Source: Deltaproteobacteria bacterium
Lineage (GTDB): Bacteria > Desulfobacterota > Desulfomonilia > UBA1062
Reading direction: 5' to 3'
DNA length: 64,000 bases
Assembly (NCBI GenBank): GCA_018436855.1
Contig: JAHDKO010000015.1
Coordinates: 62,001-126,000, forward strand
Below the pieces are notes generated by a model. The model searched no databases and was not told the origin of the DNA. It saw nothing but the letters and a program-made list of their open reading frames with translations. This document shows positions 1 to 9,285 of the stretch, piece after piece. The translations under genes and the position numbers were made by a program. How positions within the stretch are numbered: position 1 is the stretch's first letter; each line of letters starts with the position of its first letter.

Positions 1-1
1 G

Positions 2-1126
2 ATGGAGGATGTGCTCCGGACGCTCCAGGAGCAGGCCAACGGCAACCGTGCGCAGCGTGCCATCCTGGATTTTCTCCAGGGAGATCCCATGGGGTTTCTG
101 GAGATCATGCGCAGGCTCCAGACCGAAGAGGTCGATATGAGCCAGGGCCGCAAGTTCAACCTTGGCCCCCTTGCCAGCAGGCTTCAGGTCATGGTGCAGC
201 TCAACGACGTCAAGGGAAGGGTGGAGCGCGTGCTCGAGGAAAATCCCTTTCACTTTGCCGCGGACTCCAGGCGTAACCTCGCCAGGCGCTTCGAATCCCA
301 GCTCGAACGGGCGTACGAGCTGCTGCTGAGGGAGGCCAGGCCCCACAACGAGAGCCTCAAGCAGGTACGCACGCACGAGCAGTACCTGCGGCAGCTGGGC
401 GAGCGGCCCTTTACCTCGCTCACGCCCAGGGAGATCGAGCAGGTGCGGGAGGTCATCGATCGCCTGGTGCGCAAGCTCAAGGACATCATGTCCCGGCGCT
501 ATGCCTCCAGCAGCCGGGGTGTTCTGGATGTGAAAAAGACTCTGCGCAGGGCCGATCGGTACCTGGGCGTGCCCATGGAGATCATGTTCAGGAAAAAGCC
601 CCCGAGAAAGGGCAAGGTCGTAACCCTGTGCGATATCTCCTCGTCCGTGTGGGCCGCGGCCAGGTTCATGCTCAACATCCTCTACTCGCTCCAGGAGTGC
701 TTTACCAAGGTCAACAGCTTTGTGTTCGTCTCGGGCCTGGCCGAGGTGACCGAGATCTTCGAGAACGAAGAGATCAACCACGCGATCGAGAAGGTCCTCA
801 AGGACGTGGACATCGACTACCTCGCCCAGACCGACTACGGCGAGACCTTCCGGCAGTTCCGGGACAAGCACATGGATACGCTCAACAAGAAGACCACGCT
901 CATCATCATCGGCGATGCCCGGTCCAACTACTTTCACCCGGAAGACCGGATCCTGGAGGAGATGCGCGAGAAGTGCCGGAGGCTCATCTGGCTCAACCCC
1001 GAGCCCGAGGGTTCATGGAACACCGGCGACAGCGAGATGTTCGCCTACAAGACTCACTGCCATGAGCTCAGGGAGTGCAGAAATCTCAACCAGCTTGTGG
1101 ATTTTGTAGAAGAACTTATTTTATAA
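2..1126 (+). CDS. CoxE-like VWA-domain protein, possibly 5'-truncated
   Basis: The product is a von Willebrand factor A protein of the CoxE/YehP-like group. Such proteins usually partner a MoxR-type AAA ATPase in assembling or activating metalloenzymes. A helical charged N-terminal region of about 200 residues precedes the VWA fold, whose metal-binding MIDAS motif DISSS lies near residue 210. The strand TTLIIIGDAR and a C-terminal WLNPEPEG segment are typical of CoxE-like proteins. The first ATG is at base 2 of the window, so the true start may lie upstream. A MoxR gene would be expected just before it but cannot be seen. The fold is secure; the target complex is unknown. Confidence 0.8.
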   Translation: MEDVLRTLQEQANGNRAQRAILDFLQGDPMGFLEIMRRLQTEEVDMSQGRKFNLGPLASRLQVMVQLNDVKGRVERVLEENPFHFAADSRRNLARRFESQLERAYELLLREARPHNESLKQVRTHEQYLRQLGERPFTSLTPREIEQVREVIDRLVRKLKDIMSRRYASSSRGVLDVKKTLRRADRYLGVPMEIMFRKKPPRKGKVVTLCDISSSVWAAARFMLNILYSLQECFTKVNSFVFVSGLAEVTEIFENEEINHAIEKVLKDVDIDYLAQTDYGETFRQFRDKHMDTLNKKTTLIIIGDARSNYFHPEDRILEEMREKCRRLIWLNPEPEGSWNTGDSEMFAYKTHCHELRECRNLNQLVDFVEELIL

Positions 1127-1198
1127 TCAGCCGGCTGCAACCTGATCCGGCATGCACCAGGAAAGGCGCCGGTATTTCCAGGCAGCCGGGAGGCGGAA

Positions 1199-2326
1199 GT
1201 GATCCTCACGGACGAACTGAATGCGATCAGAGAGCTGGTTACCCGCTTTGCCGGGGAACATGTAGCCCCGCGCACCGATCTGTACCGGCTCACGAGCTTT
1301 CCTCAAGATCTGCGTGATGCCCTTGCCCGGGAAAACCTCTACGGCATCGGCGTTCCCGTGGCGTACCGGGGCATGGGAGGAGGGTGGCTCCACATGGCGG
1401 TCGCCGGCGAGGCACTGGTTGAGAGCGGCTGCAGTCTCGGCGTGGCCCTGTCGTGGCTCATGCATGTCCTGATCTCCCGTTTCGTGTTCTTCGGGTTCGG
1501 CACCGACGAGCAGAAGATCGCCCACCTGCCTTCCCTTGCAACAGGCGCCTGCACGCCCTGCCTGGCCATATCGGAGCCCGGGGTTGGCGGGCATCCCGGG
1601 AAGCTCTCCACCAGTGCCCGGGAAGAGGGAGGCATCTACCGCATCACCGGCGAGAAGGCCTACCTGACCAACGGGCCCATTGCAGACCTGTACGTGGTCC
1701 TGGCGATCACATCAGAGCAGGACGGCAGAAAGAGCTACACCGCCTTCATCGTCCCATCGGACACCCCGGGCCTGAAGAGGACGGAGTCCCTTGATCTGGG
1801 CTTTCTCAGGCCCTGCCCCCATGGGGGGATCATCCTCGACGGGTGCGAGGTGGGTGAGGAGAGCATCCTGGGCCGAAAAGGGCACGCCTATCCGGACATG
1901 GCGATGGCGTTTAGAAGAATCGAGGACGTCATGATGACGGCCCCCTTTGTCGGCGGAGCCAGGGCACAGGTCTCCCGGATAGCCGATGCGATCAGGGCCG
2001 GGGGCGTACAGCCCGACAAGGATACCGCATCCACCCTGGGCGAGACTATCTCGACCGTCGACTCCCTGGAGGTGCTCGCGTACGAGGCCGCGAATCTCCT
2101 TGACCAGTACCACATCGATCACCCGGCCCTTACGTCCGTGACCCTGTTCATGCGGCAGACCGCGGGCATGGTCCAGGACCGGATCGGGGAGATCGTGCGG
2201 ATGTCCGGGATCGATGCGGGGCAGCCATGCAAGGCCCTGGCAAACGATATCGAATCATCCCTCCGTATTGCCGCCAACGTGGCCCGGATCACCCGGGAGA
2301 AGCTGGGAAGGTCGCTGCTCTGCTGA
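1199..2326 (+). CDS. Acyl-CoA dehydrogenase family protein
   Basis: This 375-residue protein has the length and layout of acyl-CoA dehydrogenases, FAD enzymes that introduce the alpha-beta double bond into acyl-CoA and pass electrons to ETF. The N-terminal helical domain is followed by the central FAD/substrate beta region (ISEPGVGGHP, then ITGEKAYLTNGPIADLY) and a C-terminal helical domain with AYEAANLLDQY. The start is GTG, preceded by GGGAGG at good spacing. It lies 72 bases after the VWA gene. The exact chain-length preference and the catalytic base cannot be assigned by eye. etfBA and the Etf-linked oxidoreductase lie elsewhere in the window at about 51.6-55.6 kb. Confidence 0.87.
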   Translation: MILTDELNAIRELVTRFAGEHVAPRTDLYRLTSFPQDLRDALARENLYGIGVPVAYRGMGGGWLHMAVAGEALVESGCSLGVALSWLMHVLISRFVFFGFGTDEQKIAHLPSLATGACTPCLAISEPGVGGHPGKLSTSAREEGGIYRITGEKAYLTNGPIADLYVVLAITSEQDGRKSYTAFIVPSDTPGLKRTESLDLGFLRPCPHGGIILDGCEVGEESILGRKGHAYPDMAMAFRRIEDVMMTAPFVGGARAQVSRIADAIRAGGVQPDKDTASTLGETISTVDSLEVLAYEAANLLDQYHIDHPALTSVTLFMRQTAGMVQDRIGEIVRMSGIDAGQPCKALANDIESSLRIAANVARITREKLGRSLLC

Positions 2327-2339
2327 GTTCTCCTTCCCA

Positions 2340-2382
2340 AGTCCGCTTCTTAAAGGACATCAGCAGGACGGGACACATTCCC
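2340..2382. repeat. Dispersed REP-like repeat, copy 1
   Basis: The sequence AGTCCGCTTCTTAAAGGAC, then a short spacer, then GGGACACATTCCC matches a second copy at 48830-48870 (AGTCCGTTTCTTAAGGAC, spacer, GGGGTCACATTCCC). The first half can fold through GTCC/GGAC. The element touches the kinase remnant, which is consistent with a deletion or insertion having happened here. Confidence 0.5.
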
Positions 2383-2394
2383 GTTGAGAGCTTT

Positions 2395-2623
2395 TCGATT
2401 TTTGCCGATGTGCCGGGCAGGGGGATCAGGCAGGTCAAGGACCCGCTCCGGGCAAACGCCCGGGGGAGCTGCTTTTATCGCGTCAGTAGGCCTTGGCATG
2501 ATCTCCTTTCACGACATACTCGTGCTCATGGAGTACGGAGAGACCCTGATGCCGCAGCCGCAGAACAGGGCCGTGTATGAGGAGCTCTTCGACGCCTTCC
2601 TGCGCATCTACAAAAACAACTGA
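2395..2623 (+). pseudogene. Remnant of an FGGY-family carbohydrate kinase C-terminus, frameshifted
   Basis: Only the last 60-70 residues of an FGGY kinase (xylulokinase-like) can be recognised. One frame reads GIRQVKDPLRANARG, and the next frame continues GGAAFIASVGLGM and ends NRAVYEELFDAFLRIYKNN. Together these match the usual FGGY ending (QVxDPxxANARGAAxxAxVGLG ... YEELFxxYxxLY). The two pieces are separated by one extra G in the run of five Gs at about 2460-2466. Nothing upstream encodes the rest of the kinase, so this is a decayed fragment and not merely a sequencing slip in an intact gene. A REP-like repeat copy lies immediately upstream. Confidence 0.6.
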
Positions 2624-2848
2624 TCTCTGCTCCGATGGCTGAACAGGGGCTAAAGGCTCTGCTGAAGCCGGTAAGATATCCGATATCTTCAAAAAAAGTC
2701 CTTTATCCTTTCTTTTTCTCGCACTTTAATATTGATTCCCGTTTCTGGAGATGTTAGGGGATTACGCGATAATTGCTTTTCATTTTCGGTAAATGAACCG
2801 AATGGAATAAAGAGAGCGTAATTTTTTTTTGAGGTGGGTGTTTTTTTT

Positions 2849-5800
2849 ATGACGGGAGATCTCAAATTGGGCGGGACGGACAGGGCAAAGCCTGAGACGG
2901 GCAGGGCAGAGCCTGAGACGGGCAGGGATTACCCCGCGCATCTGCGCATGAAAGGCGTGTTCGGTTATCACTCCATGGCCTTTCTCCACCGTGTTCCTGC
3001 TGCCGTCCTGGTGCTCGAGAATGGAAACATCATTTTTGCCAATGCGGCGGTAAAGAGGCTTTTCGGTTGGAATTCCCGCGATCTGCAGAAGAAGACCCTG
3101 GATCTCTTCGCCTCCGGAAACGATCATGGGAACAGGTTCAGGCAGCTGGCCGAGGAAGCCGGCGGGACCACCGGCTCTGTGCAGGGGCAGATCGCCTGTG
3201 TGTGCCGCGACGGCAGGAACATCGTCTGCGAGGTGAGCTGCCAGGCGTTTTCGGACCAGGGCAATGAGTACGCCCTGGTGACCTTCCACGACATTACCGA
3301 GCATGCCCGTGCGCGGGAGGCCCTGAGAAAGAACGAGGAGAAATACAGCAATCTCCTGGACACCATCGGGGCTGCATATTTCGAGCTGGACCCGGGTGGC
3401 AGGTTCACCTTCTTCAACGGCGCCCTCTGCAAGGGGCTCGGCTATCGCGAGGAAGAGGTCAGGTCCATGAACTTCCGTGATTTTATGGACGGGGAGACCG
3501 CGGAGAGGCTGCGGACGCTCTTTCTGGACCTGTACTCCACCGGGAAGCTCCCGCTCATCTTTGAGACGGAAGTGATCCGCAAAGATGGCGAGAAGATCGC
3601 CATCGAGGTGTGGGTCTCTCTCCTGAAGAGCGAGGCAGGCAGACCCATCGGGGCCCAGGGTATCGCCCGGGACGTCACCGACCGCAGGAGGGCCAGAATC
3701 GCCCTGGAAGAGAGCGAGGAGAAGTACCGGCTCCATTTCACCGCGGTCTCGGACGTGATCTTCACCGTGGCCCCTGATTACCGGGTCATGAGTATTTCTC
3801 CCAGCGTTGAGAACGCGCTGGGGTATACCCCGGACGAGATCGTGGGCAAGGCCTTCACCGATCTGAACATCATCGCCCCCGAGTACCTGCAGGAAATGAT
3901 AGACAACGGCCTGAAGGTATTCTCCGGAGAGGCGACATTCGGATCGATCTATGAGTTCATCGCCAAAGACGGCACGAGGAAATACGGTGAGATCAGCGCC
4001 TCGCCGATCATCCGTGACGGCAGGGTGGTCGCGTCCCTGGGGGTGGCCAGAAACGTCACGGAACGCATCCTCGCCGAGAAGGCCATGATCGAGAGCGAGA
4101 AGAAATTCCGGGACGTGTTCGACAACGTGTCGGACTATCTGTACTTTCACGACCTCGAAGGCTTTCTGGACCTGGAGCAGACCAACAGGACCGGGAGGAT
4201 GAGGTGGGAATACGCGAAAAACGAGCAGGGCAAAATCAATATCAGGGATCTCATGGTGCCCGAGTACCGCCACGAGTTCGATGCCTATATCCGCAGGGTC
4301 CTGGAGAAGGGCTGGGACGAGGGATATATCAGCGTGCGGGACGAAAGCAGACGGACAAGGGTGCTGGAGTACCGGAACTCCCTGGTCATGGAAGGCAGGA
4401 AGGCCGTGGGAGTGCGCGGTTCGGCGCGCGACATCACCGAGCGCATCCGTGCGGAATTCAAGCTCAAGAAGAGTGAGGAGAAGTACCGGACGATTCTGGA
4501 AGAGATCGAGGACGGCTACTACGAGGTCGATCTGGCCGGCAACTTCACCTTTTTCAACGATTCCATGTGCCGGCTGATCGGGTACACCCGCAAGGAGATG
4601 ATCGGCATGAACAACCGCGCGTTCACGGACCATGCCTGCGCAAAGGACATCTACCGGGTGTTCAACCGGGTGTTCAGGACGGGCAAGCACGACAAGGGGT
4701 ACCGGTGGGAGCTCATCAGGAAGGATGGGTCGAGGGTGCACGCGGAGACGTCCATATCGTTGATCCGGGATCTCGAGGGCAAACCAAAGGGCTTCCGGGG
4801 CATCTGCCGGGACATTACCCAGAGGGTCCAGGCCGAGGAGGAAAGGAAGAAACTCGAGTCCAGGCTCCAGCAGGCCCGGAAGATGGAGGCCATCGGGGCA
4901 CTGGCCGGCGGAGTCGCGCACGATCTCAACAATATCCTGAGCGGTCTGGTGAGTTACCCTGAGCTGATGCTCATGGACCTTGCCGCGGACGACCCGCTGA
5001 GAAAACCGATCACCACCATCCAGCGCTCCGGGGAAAAGGCAGCGGCGATCGTGCAGGATCTCCTGACCCTTGCGCGAAGAGGGGTGCCGACACGGGAGGC
5101 CGTGAGCATCGCGTCGATCCTCTCCGGCTACGACAAATCCCCCGAGTTCAAGAAGCTTTGTACCGTGCATCCCGGGGTGGAGGTCTCGGTGACCTTCGAC
5201 GACGATCTGCTGCCCGTCATGGGCTCTCCGGTCCATCTCTCGAAGACCGTCTACAACCTCATCGCCAACGCGGCGGAGTCCATTCAGGACCGGGGCGCCA
5301 TTACCGTCACCGCACGGAACACCTACCTCGATACCCCGGTAAAAGGCTACGACAGCGTGATCGAGGGGGAGTACGTGGCCGTCTGTGTCGCCGACACCGG
5401 GCCGGGCATGTCGGGTGAAGACCGCGAACGGATCTTCGAGCCGTTCTATACGAGAAAGGTCATGGGCAGGAGCGGAACCGGCCTGGAAATGACGGTTGTG
5501 CTGGGGACCGTGCAGGACCACCAGGGCTATATCACCAGTGAGAGCAAAGAGGGAGAGGGCGCCGCGTTCACCTTCTACCTTCCCGCCACCAGGGCCCAGG
5601 TGGCGGACCGTGAATCCCAGGACATCCAGGATTATCTGGGCAGGGGCGAGCACGTGGTCGTGGTGGACGATGTGGACGTGCAGCGAGACATCGCCACGCA
5701 GATCCTTCTCCGGCTTGGATATTCGGTGCATTCATTCGCCAGCGGCGAGGATGCCGTGGAATACATGAAAGGCCATTCTGCAGACCTCGTGATTCTCGAC

Positions 5801-6007
5801 ATGATCATGGATCCCGGGATCGACGGCCTTGAGACGTACCGGCGGATTCTGCGAGATCATCCCAACCAGAAGGCCATCATCGCCAGCGGATACTCGGAGA
5901 CCCAGCGGGTGCGGGAGCTGCAGCTTCTGGGCGCAGGGTCGTACATCAAAAAGCCCTACCTCATCGAGAAGCTGGGCATTGCGGTGCGAACCGAGCTCGA
6001 TCGATAA
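2849..6007 (+). CDS. Multi-PAS hybrid sensor histidine kinase with receiver domain
   Basis: A cytoplasmic hybrid kinase of about 1050 residues with no membrane segment. Five PAS-type modules follow each other from roughly residue 35 to 665, most ending in a DITE/DVTDR-type linker. A HisKA segment with the phospho-acceptor motif GGVAHDLNN lies near residue 689. An HATPase domain follows (DTGPGMSGEDRERIFEPF). The C-terminal receiver has the acidic pair VVVDDVD and the phospho-acceptor LVILDMIMDPG near 980. An upstream in-frame GTG at 2834 is possible, but ATG 2849 is preferred because GAGGTGGG lies just ahead of it. The N-terminus carries a duplicated 7-residue unit. The signal and output partner are unknown. 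Confidence 0.9.
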   Translation: MTGDLKLGGTDRAKPETGRAEPETGRDYPAHLRMKGVFGYHSMAFLHRVPAAVLVLENGNIIFANAAVKRLFGWNSRDLQKKTLDLFASGNDHGNRFRQLAEEAGGTTGSVQGQIACVCRDGRNIVCEVSCQAFSDQGNEYALVTFHDITEHARAREALRKNEEKYSNLLDTIGAAYFELDPGGRFTFFNGALCKGLGYREEEVRSMNFRDFMDGETAERLRTLFLDLYSTGKLPLIFETEVIRKDGEKIAIEVWVSLLKSEAGRPIGAQGIARDVTDRRRARIALEESEEKYRLHFTAVSDVIFTVAPDYRVMSISPSVENALGYTPDEIVGKAFTDLNIIAPEYLQEMIDNGLKVFSGEATFGSIYEFIAKDGTRKYGEISASPIIRDGRVVASLGVARNVTERILAEKAMIESEKKFRDVFDNVSDYLYFHDLEGFLDLEQTNRTGRMRWEYAKNEQGKINIRDLMVPEYRHEFDAYIRRVLEKGWDEGYISVRDESRRTRVLEYRNSLVMEGRKAVGVRGSARDITERIRAEFKLKKSEEKYRTILEEIEDGYYEVDLAGNFTFFNDSMCRLIGYTRKEMIGMNNRAFTDHACAKDIYRVFNRVFRTGKHDKGYRWELIRKDGSRVHAETSISLIRDLEGKPKGFRGICRDITQRVQAEEERKKLESRLQQARKMEAIGALAGGVAHDLNNILSGLVSYPELMLMDLAADDPLRKPITTIQRSGEKAAAIVQDLLTLARRGVPTREAVSIASILSGYDKSPEFKKLCTVHPGVEVSVTFDDDLLPVMGSPVHLSKTVYNLIANAAESIQDRGAITVTARNTYLDTPVKGYDSVIEGEYVAVCVADTGPGMSGEDRERIFEPFYTRKVMGRSGTGLEMTVVLGTVQDHQGYITSESKEGEGAAFTFYLPATRAQVADRESQDIQDYLGRGEHVVVVDDVDVQRDIATQILLRLGYSVHSFASGEDAVEYMKGHSADLVILDMIMDPGIDGLETYRRILRDHPNQKAIIASGYSETQRVRELQLLGAGSYIKKPYLIEKLGIAVRTELDR
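2890..2927 (+). repeat. Short 21-base tandem duplication inside the kinase N-terminus
   Basis: GCCTGAGACGGGCAGGG occurs at 2890-2906 and again at 2911-2927, a period of 21 bases. It encodes two consecutive KPETGRA/EPETGRD-like heptads ahead of the first PAS domain. Confidence 0.8.
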
Positions 6008-6333
6008 CCGGCTATCTTCTGAAGCCTGTGCGCGGGCAAAACGAGCCCGGTCGTTTCCAGCCGGCTGACTTTCACTGTATGTTCATAATGTTTGTATTAC
6101 CGTATTATTTCATGCCTTCAAAATCCTTCCTGCGGATAAGGCTATAATATAATGATATCATTGTTAAATGCTTCCGTAATCCGATCCATCCTCTTGAAAA
6201 AAACAAAAGATCTGCTGCTTGAGATTGAACCTGGTAATCACTTGTGATATTCACTGATATGGTCTTTGGGGGATGAGAAGCAGAAAATCTATTTCAATAA
6301 GCATATCAGTTCGCTTGAAAGGGAGGGACACGG
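6008..6333. other. Intergenic region, AT-rich, no gene seen
   Basis: The 326 bases between the hybrid kinase and the acyl-CoA synthetase are AT-rich with several TATAAT-like strings around 6143-6155, but no convincing -35 partner, no ORF with coding character and no strong hairpin. It probably holds the promoter of the downstream synthetase. Confidence 0.4.
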
Positions 6334-8145
6334 ATGGGAAGCTTTCGTGAGACATCGATGGGGGCGATATTTCAGAACCGCGTTCAGGAGCTGGGCGACC
6401 AGGCGTGCGTAGCCTGCAAGGATGAGCGGGGGGTGTACACGGACATCTCATGGAGGCAGATGGATGAGATGGTCAGGAAGGTCGGGTACTACCTGCTGTC
6501 CAAGGGGATCAAGCCGGGTGAGAAGGTGGCCCTGTTCTCTCCGAACCGCTACGAGTGGTGGGTGGTGGACCTGGCGATCCTGTCGGTGGGGGCGGTCAAT
6601 GTGCCCATCTATGCCACCAACTCCGCCCAGGAGGCCCGGTACATCATCCTCAATTCCGACGCGGTCATGTGCTTTGCCGGGGAGAGAGAGCACCTTGACA
6701 AGATATTGAAGGTGAGAGGAGAGGCCCCCGAGCTCAGAGAGGTCGTGGTCTTCGACGACCTGGAGTCCCCGGTGGAGGGGGTCCTGGATCTCAAGGCGGT
6801 CATGGAAGCCGGCGGCGGATACGACGGCAGGGCCGAGTTCGATGCGAGGATACGAGACATCAGGCCAGGCGACATGGCCACCATCATCTACACCTCGGGC
6901 ACCACGGGCGACCCCAAGGGCGTCATGCTCTCCCACGACAACTTCATCTCGAACGTCAACCAGATCTACTCGGTGGACCCCGAGCTCTTCAAGGAGGAGC
7001 ATACCCTGCTGTCCTTCCTGCCGCTGTCACATTCGTTCGAGCGCACCGTGGGGTATTACTCGGCGCTCAACGCGGGCAAAAAGGTATGCTTTGCAGAGGA
7101 CTTCTCGAAGATCCTGCAGAACCTGCAGGAGGTGAGGCCCACCCTGATCGTGAGCGTGCCCAGGCTCTATGAGAAGATCCATGCCGGGATTCTGGCCAAG
7201 GTGTCCCAGGCCCCGCCCGTGAAAAAGGCGCTGTTCAACTGGGCCATGTCGGTGGCCAGGAAGAACCTTCCCTATATCTGCCACGACAGGCCCAGGAAGG
7301 GGTTCTTCGCCATGCAGTATGCCCTGGCCGACAAGATCATCTTTTCCAAGCTCAAGGCTGCACTGGGAATGGACAGGCTCAGGTTTGCGCTCTCCGGAGG
7401 GGGGCCGCTGTCGGTCTCGGACGCGGAGTTCTTCCTGGGCATGGGCATCAAGGTGTGCGAGGGCTTCGGACTGACCGAGACCACCCCGGTGACCCACGGC
7501 AACAGGCCCGATCACATCAAGCCCGGCACGGTGGGTCCTGCGCTCAAGGACACCCTGGTCAAGATCGGGGATGGCGGCGAGATCCTCATCAAGGGGCCTC
7601 AGGTGATGATGGGCTACTACAAGAACGAGGAAGCCACAAAAGAGGTGATGACCGAAGACGGCTATTTCCGGACAGGAGACATCGGCGAGATCGACAGCGA
7701 CGGGTATCTGAAGATCACGGGCCGCATCAAGGATATCATCGTCACCTCGGGCGGCAAGAACATCTCGCCGCAGAACATCGAAAACTCGCTCAAGGCCTCT
7801 GCATACATCGAGCAGGTTGCGGTCATCGGGGACAACCGCAAGTATCTCTCCGCCCTGATCGTGCCGGCGTTCGACGAGCTTGAGAGCTGGGCGAAGAGCA
7901 ACGGCGTTTCCTATGGCTCACGCAGGGAGCTTCTGGAGCATCCCGAGGTGAAAAAGCTGTTCGAGGGCGAGATCAGGGAATACACCCAGTACTTTGCCCG
8001 TGTGGAGCAGATCCGGAAGTTCAGGCTGCTCGATACTGAATGGTCTCAGCAGACCGACGAGCTCACGCCCACGCTGAAGATCAAGAGAAGGGTGATCAGC
8101 AACAAATATTCCCGTGAGATCGAGAGCATGTACGAGGGGGAGTGA
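6334..8145 (+). CDS. Long-chain acyl-CoA synthetase (AMP-forming)
   Basis: This 603-residue enzyme of the ANL superfamily activates a long-chain fatty acid with ATP and CoA. The phosphate-binding loop YTSGTTGDPKGVMLSH lies near residue 185. The adenine-binding stretch GFGLTETTPV and the hinge YFRTGDIGEIDSDGYLKITGR are present, followed by the catalytic lysine region TLKIKRR near the C-terminus. Length and motifs match the FadD15/FAA1-type bacterial enzymes. ATG 6334 follows GGGAGGGA. A response-regulator gene follows after 39 bases on the same strand, so the two may be cotranscribed. A second, distinct synthetase of this family lies at 31800-33830. Confidence 0.93.
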   Translation: MGSFRETSMGAIFQNRVQELGDQACVACKDERGVYTDISWRQMDEMVRKVGYYLLSKGIKPGEKVALFSPNRYEWWVVDLAILSVGAVNVPIYATNSAQEARYIILNSDAVMCFAGEREHLDKILKVRGEAPELREVVVFDDLESPVEGVLDLKAVMEAGGGYDGRAEFDARIRDIRPGDMATIIYTSGTTGDPKGVMLSHDNFISNVNQIYSVDPELFKEEHTLLSFLPLSHSFERTVGYYSALNAGKKVCFAEDFSKILQNLQEVRPTLIVSVPRLYEKIHAGILAKVSQAPPVKKALFNWAMSVARKNLPYICHDRPRKGFFAMQYALADKIIFSKLKAALGMDRLRFALSGGGPLSVSDAEFFLGMGIKVCEGFGLTETTPVTHGNRPDHIKPGTVGPALKDTLVKIGDGGEILIKGPQVMMGYYKNEEATKEVMTEDGYFRTGDIGEIDSDGYLKITGRIKDIIVTSGGKNISPQNIENSLKASAYIEQVAVIGDNRKYLSALIVPAFDELESWAKSNGVSYGSRRELLEHPEVKKLFEGEIREYTQYFARVEQIRKFRLLDTEWSQQTDELTPTLKIKRRVISNKYSREIESMYEGE

Positions 8146-8184
8146 CTCTTTCGGGGTGAATGAATACATGTCCAGGGACGTGCG

Positions 8185-9111
8185 ATGAATGATCAGCGGC
8201 CGTCGGTCCTCGTGGTGGACGATGAGATCATCAACAGCAAGATGATCGTTCACATGCTCCAGCAGCAGGACTATCGGATTGCGGTAGCCGTAAACGGCGA
8301 AGAGGCCTGGGATCTCCTGCAGGCAACCCCCGATGCATTCGATGCCGTGCTTCTGGACAGAATGATGCCGGGCATCGACGGTCTCGAAGTGCTCGAGCGC
8401 ATGAAGAAGCACGATGTGCTCAAGGGGGTTCCCGTCATCATCCAGACCGCGATGACTGAAGAGGCAGAGATCCTCAAGGGCATCCAGGCAGGGGCGTTCT
8501 ATTATCTCACCAAGCCCTATCGCAAGGAACGGCTGCTCACCGTTGTCAAGGCCGCGATCGATGATCGTACCCAGTATAAGATACTCCGGGAAGAGGCGCA
8601 TCACACGGCCCATGCGTTTTCTCTTCTTGTCCGGGCGGACTTCTCCCTGAAGAGCCTCGCCGAGGTGGACAACCTGGCCGCGCTCCTGGCAAAGTTGTGC
8701 CCCGAGCCCGACAAGGTGGTGCTAGGGCTCTGGGAGCTCCTCATCAATGCCCTGGAGCACGGCAACCTGGGGATAACCTACGAGGAGAAGTCAGAGCTCA
8801 TCCGCAGAAACATCTGGCGTGAAGAGGTCAACCGCCGTACCCACTTGGAAGAAAACCGGGACAAGAGTGTGCTTGTCCGATTCGAAAAAACCGGAGAGGA
8901 CATCGTCTTCACCATCGAGGATATGGGTCCGGGGTTCGACTGGGAACCGTACATGGAGCTCAACTCCGACCGCGTGTTCGACTCGCACGGCAGGGGCATC
9001 GCCATTGCAGGCAACTACAGCTTCGACCGGCTGGAGTACCTCGACCGGGGGAACAAGGTCAGGGCGGTGGTCACCAACCACCGGTCCGGCGAGGGGCCTT
9101 CCTGGTCCTGA
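8185..9111 (+). CDS. Response regulator with C-terminal HATPase domain
   Basis: Residues 1 to about 125 form a CheY-like receiver (LVVDDE, phospho-acceptor in VLLDRMMPG, conserved lysine in TKPY). The remainder is an anti-sigma-factor-type GHKL ATPase with an N-box-like LLINALEHGN and an IEDMGPGFDW ATP-lid motif, ending near SHGRGIAIA. There is no histidine phospho-acceptor domain, so it resembles regulators that act on a partner-switching or kinase-like target and not a classical sensor. It lies 39 bases after the acyl-CoA synthetase. Targets cannot be inferred; no anti-sigma antagonist gene is visible beside it. Confidence 0.82.
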   Translation: MNDQRPSVLVVDDEIINSKMIVHMLQQQDYRIAVAVNGEEAWDLLQATPDAFDAVLLDRMMPGIDGLEVLERMKKHDVLKGVPVIIQTAMTEEAEILKGIQAGAFYYLTKPYRKERLLTVVKAAIDDRTQYKILREEAHHTAHAFSLLVRADFSLKSLAEVDNLAALLAKLCPEPDKVVLGLWELLINALEHGNLGITYEEKSELIRRNIWREEVNRRTHLEENRDKSVLVRFEKTGEDIVFTIEDMGPGFDWEPYMELNSDRVFDSHGRGIAIAGNYSFDRLEYLDRGNKVRAVVTNHRSGEGPSWS

Positions 9112-9285
9112 TTCCAAGGCGCGGGCTCATCGTCACCCCGGAGCGGAGAGGGAGGTGCGGGAGAGAGCTTGTGCGGCCGCGCGCGGCCATACCGGCTCTC
9201 TGAAGTGAGCGGGAGGACATCATTCTTCTTCCGGTGCCGGCGGCGCTCATTCCGTTGTCCGGCCGTACGGGCGGGGATACGCCGC

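Noticed and set aside
2780-5731. A 983-codon open frame on the minus strand
   Set aside because: It lies opposite the multi-PAS kinase, whose domains are unmistakable; long antisense frames arise from GC-rich codon bias. It has no domain resemblance.
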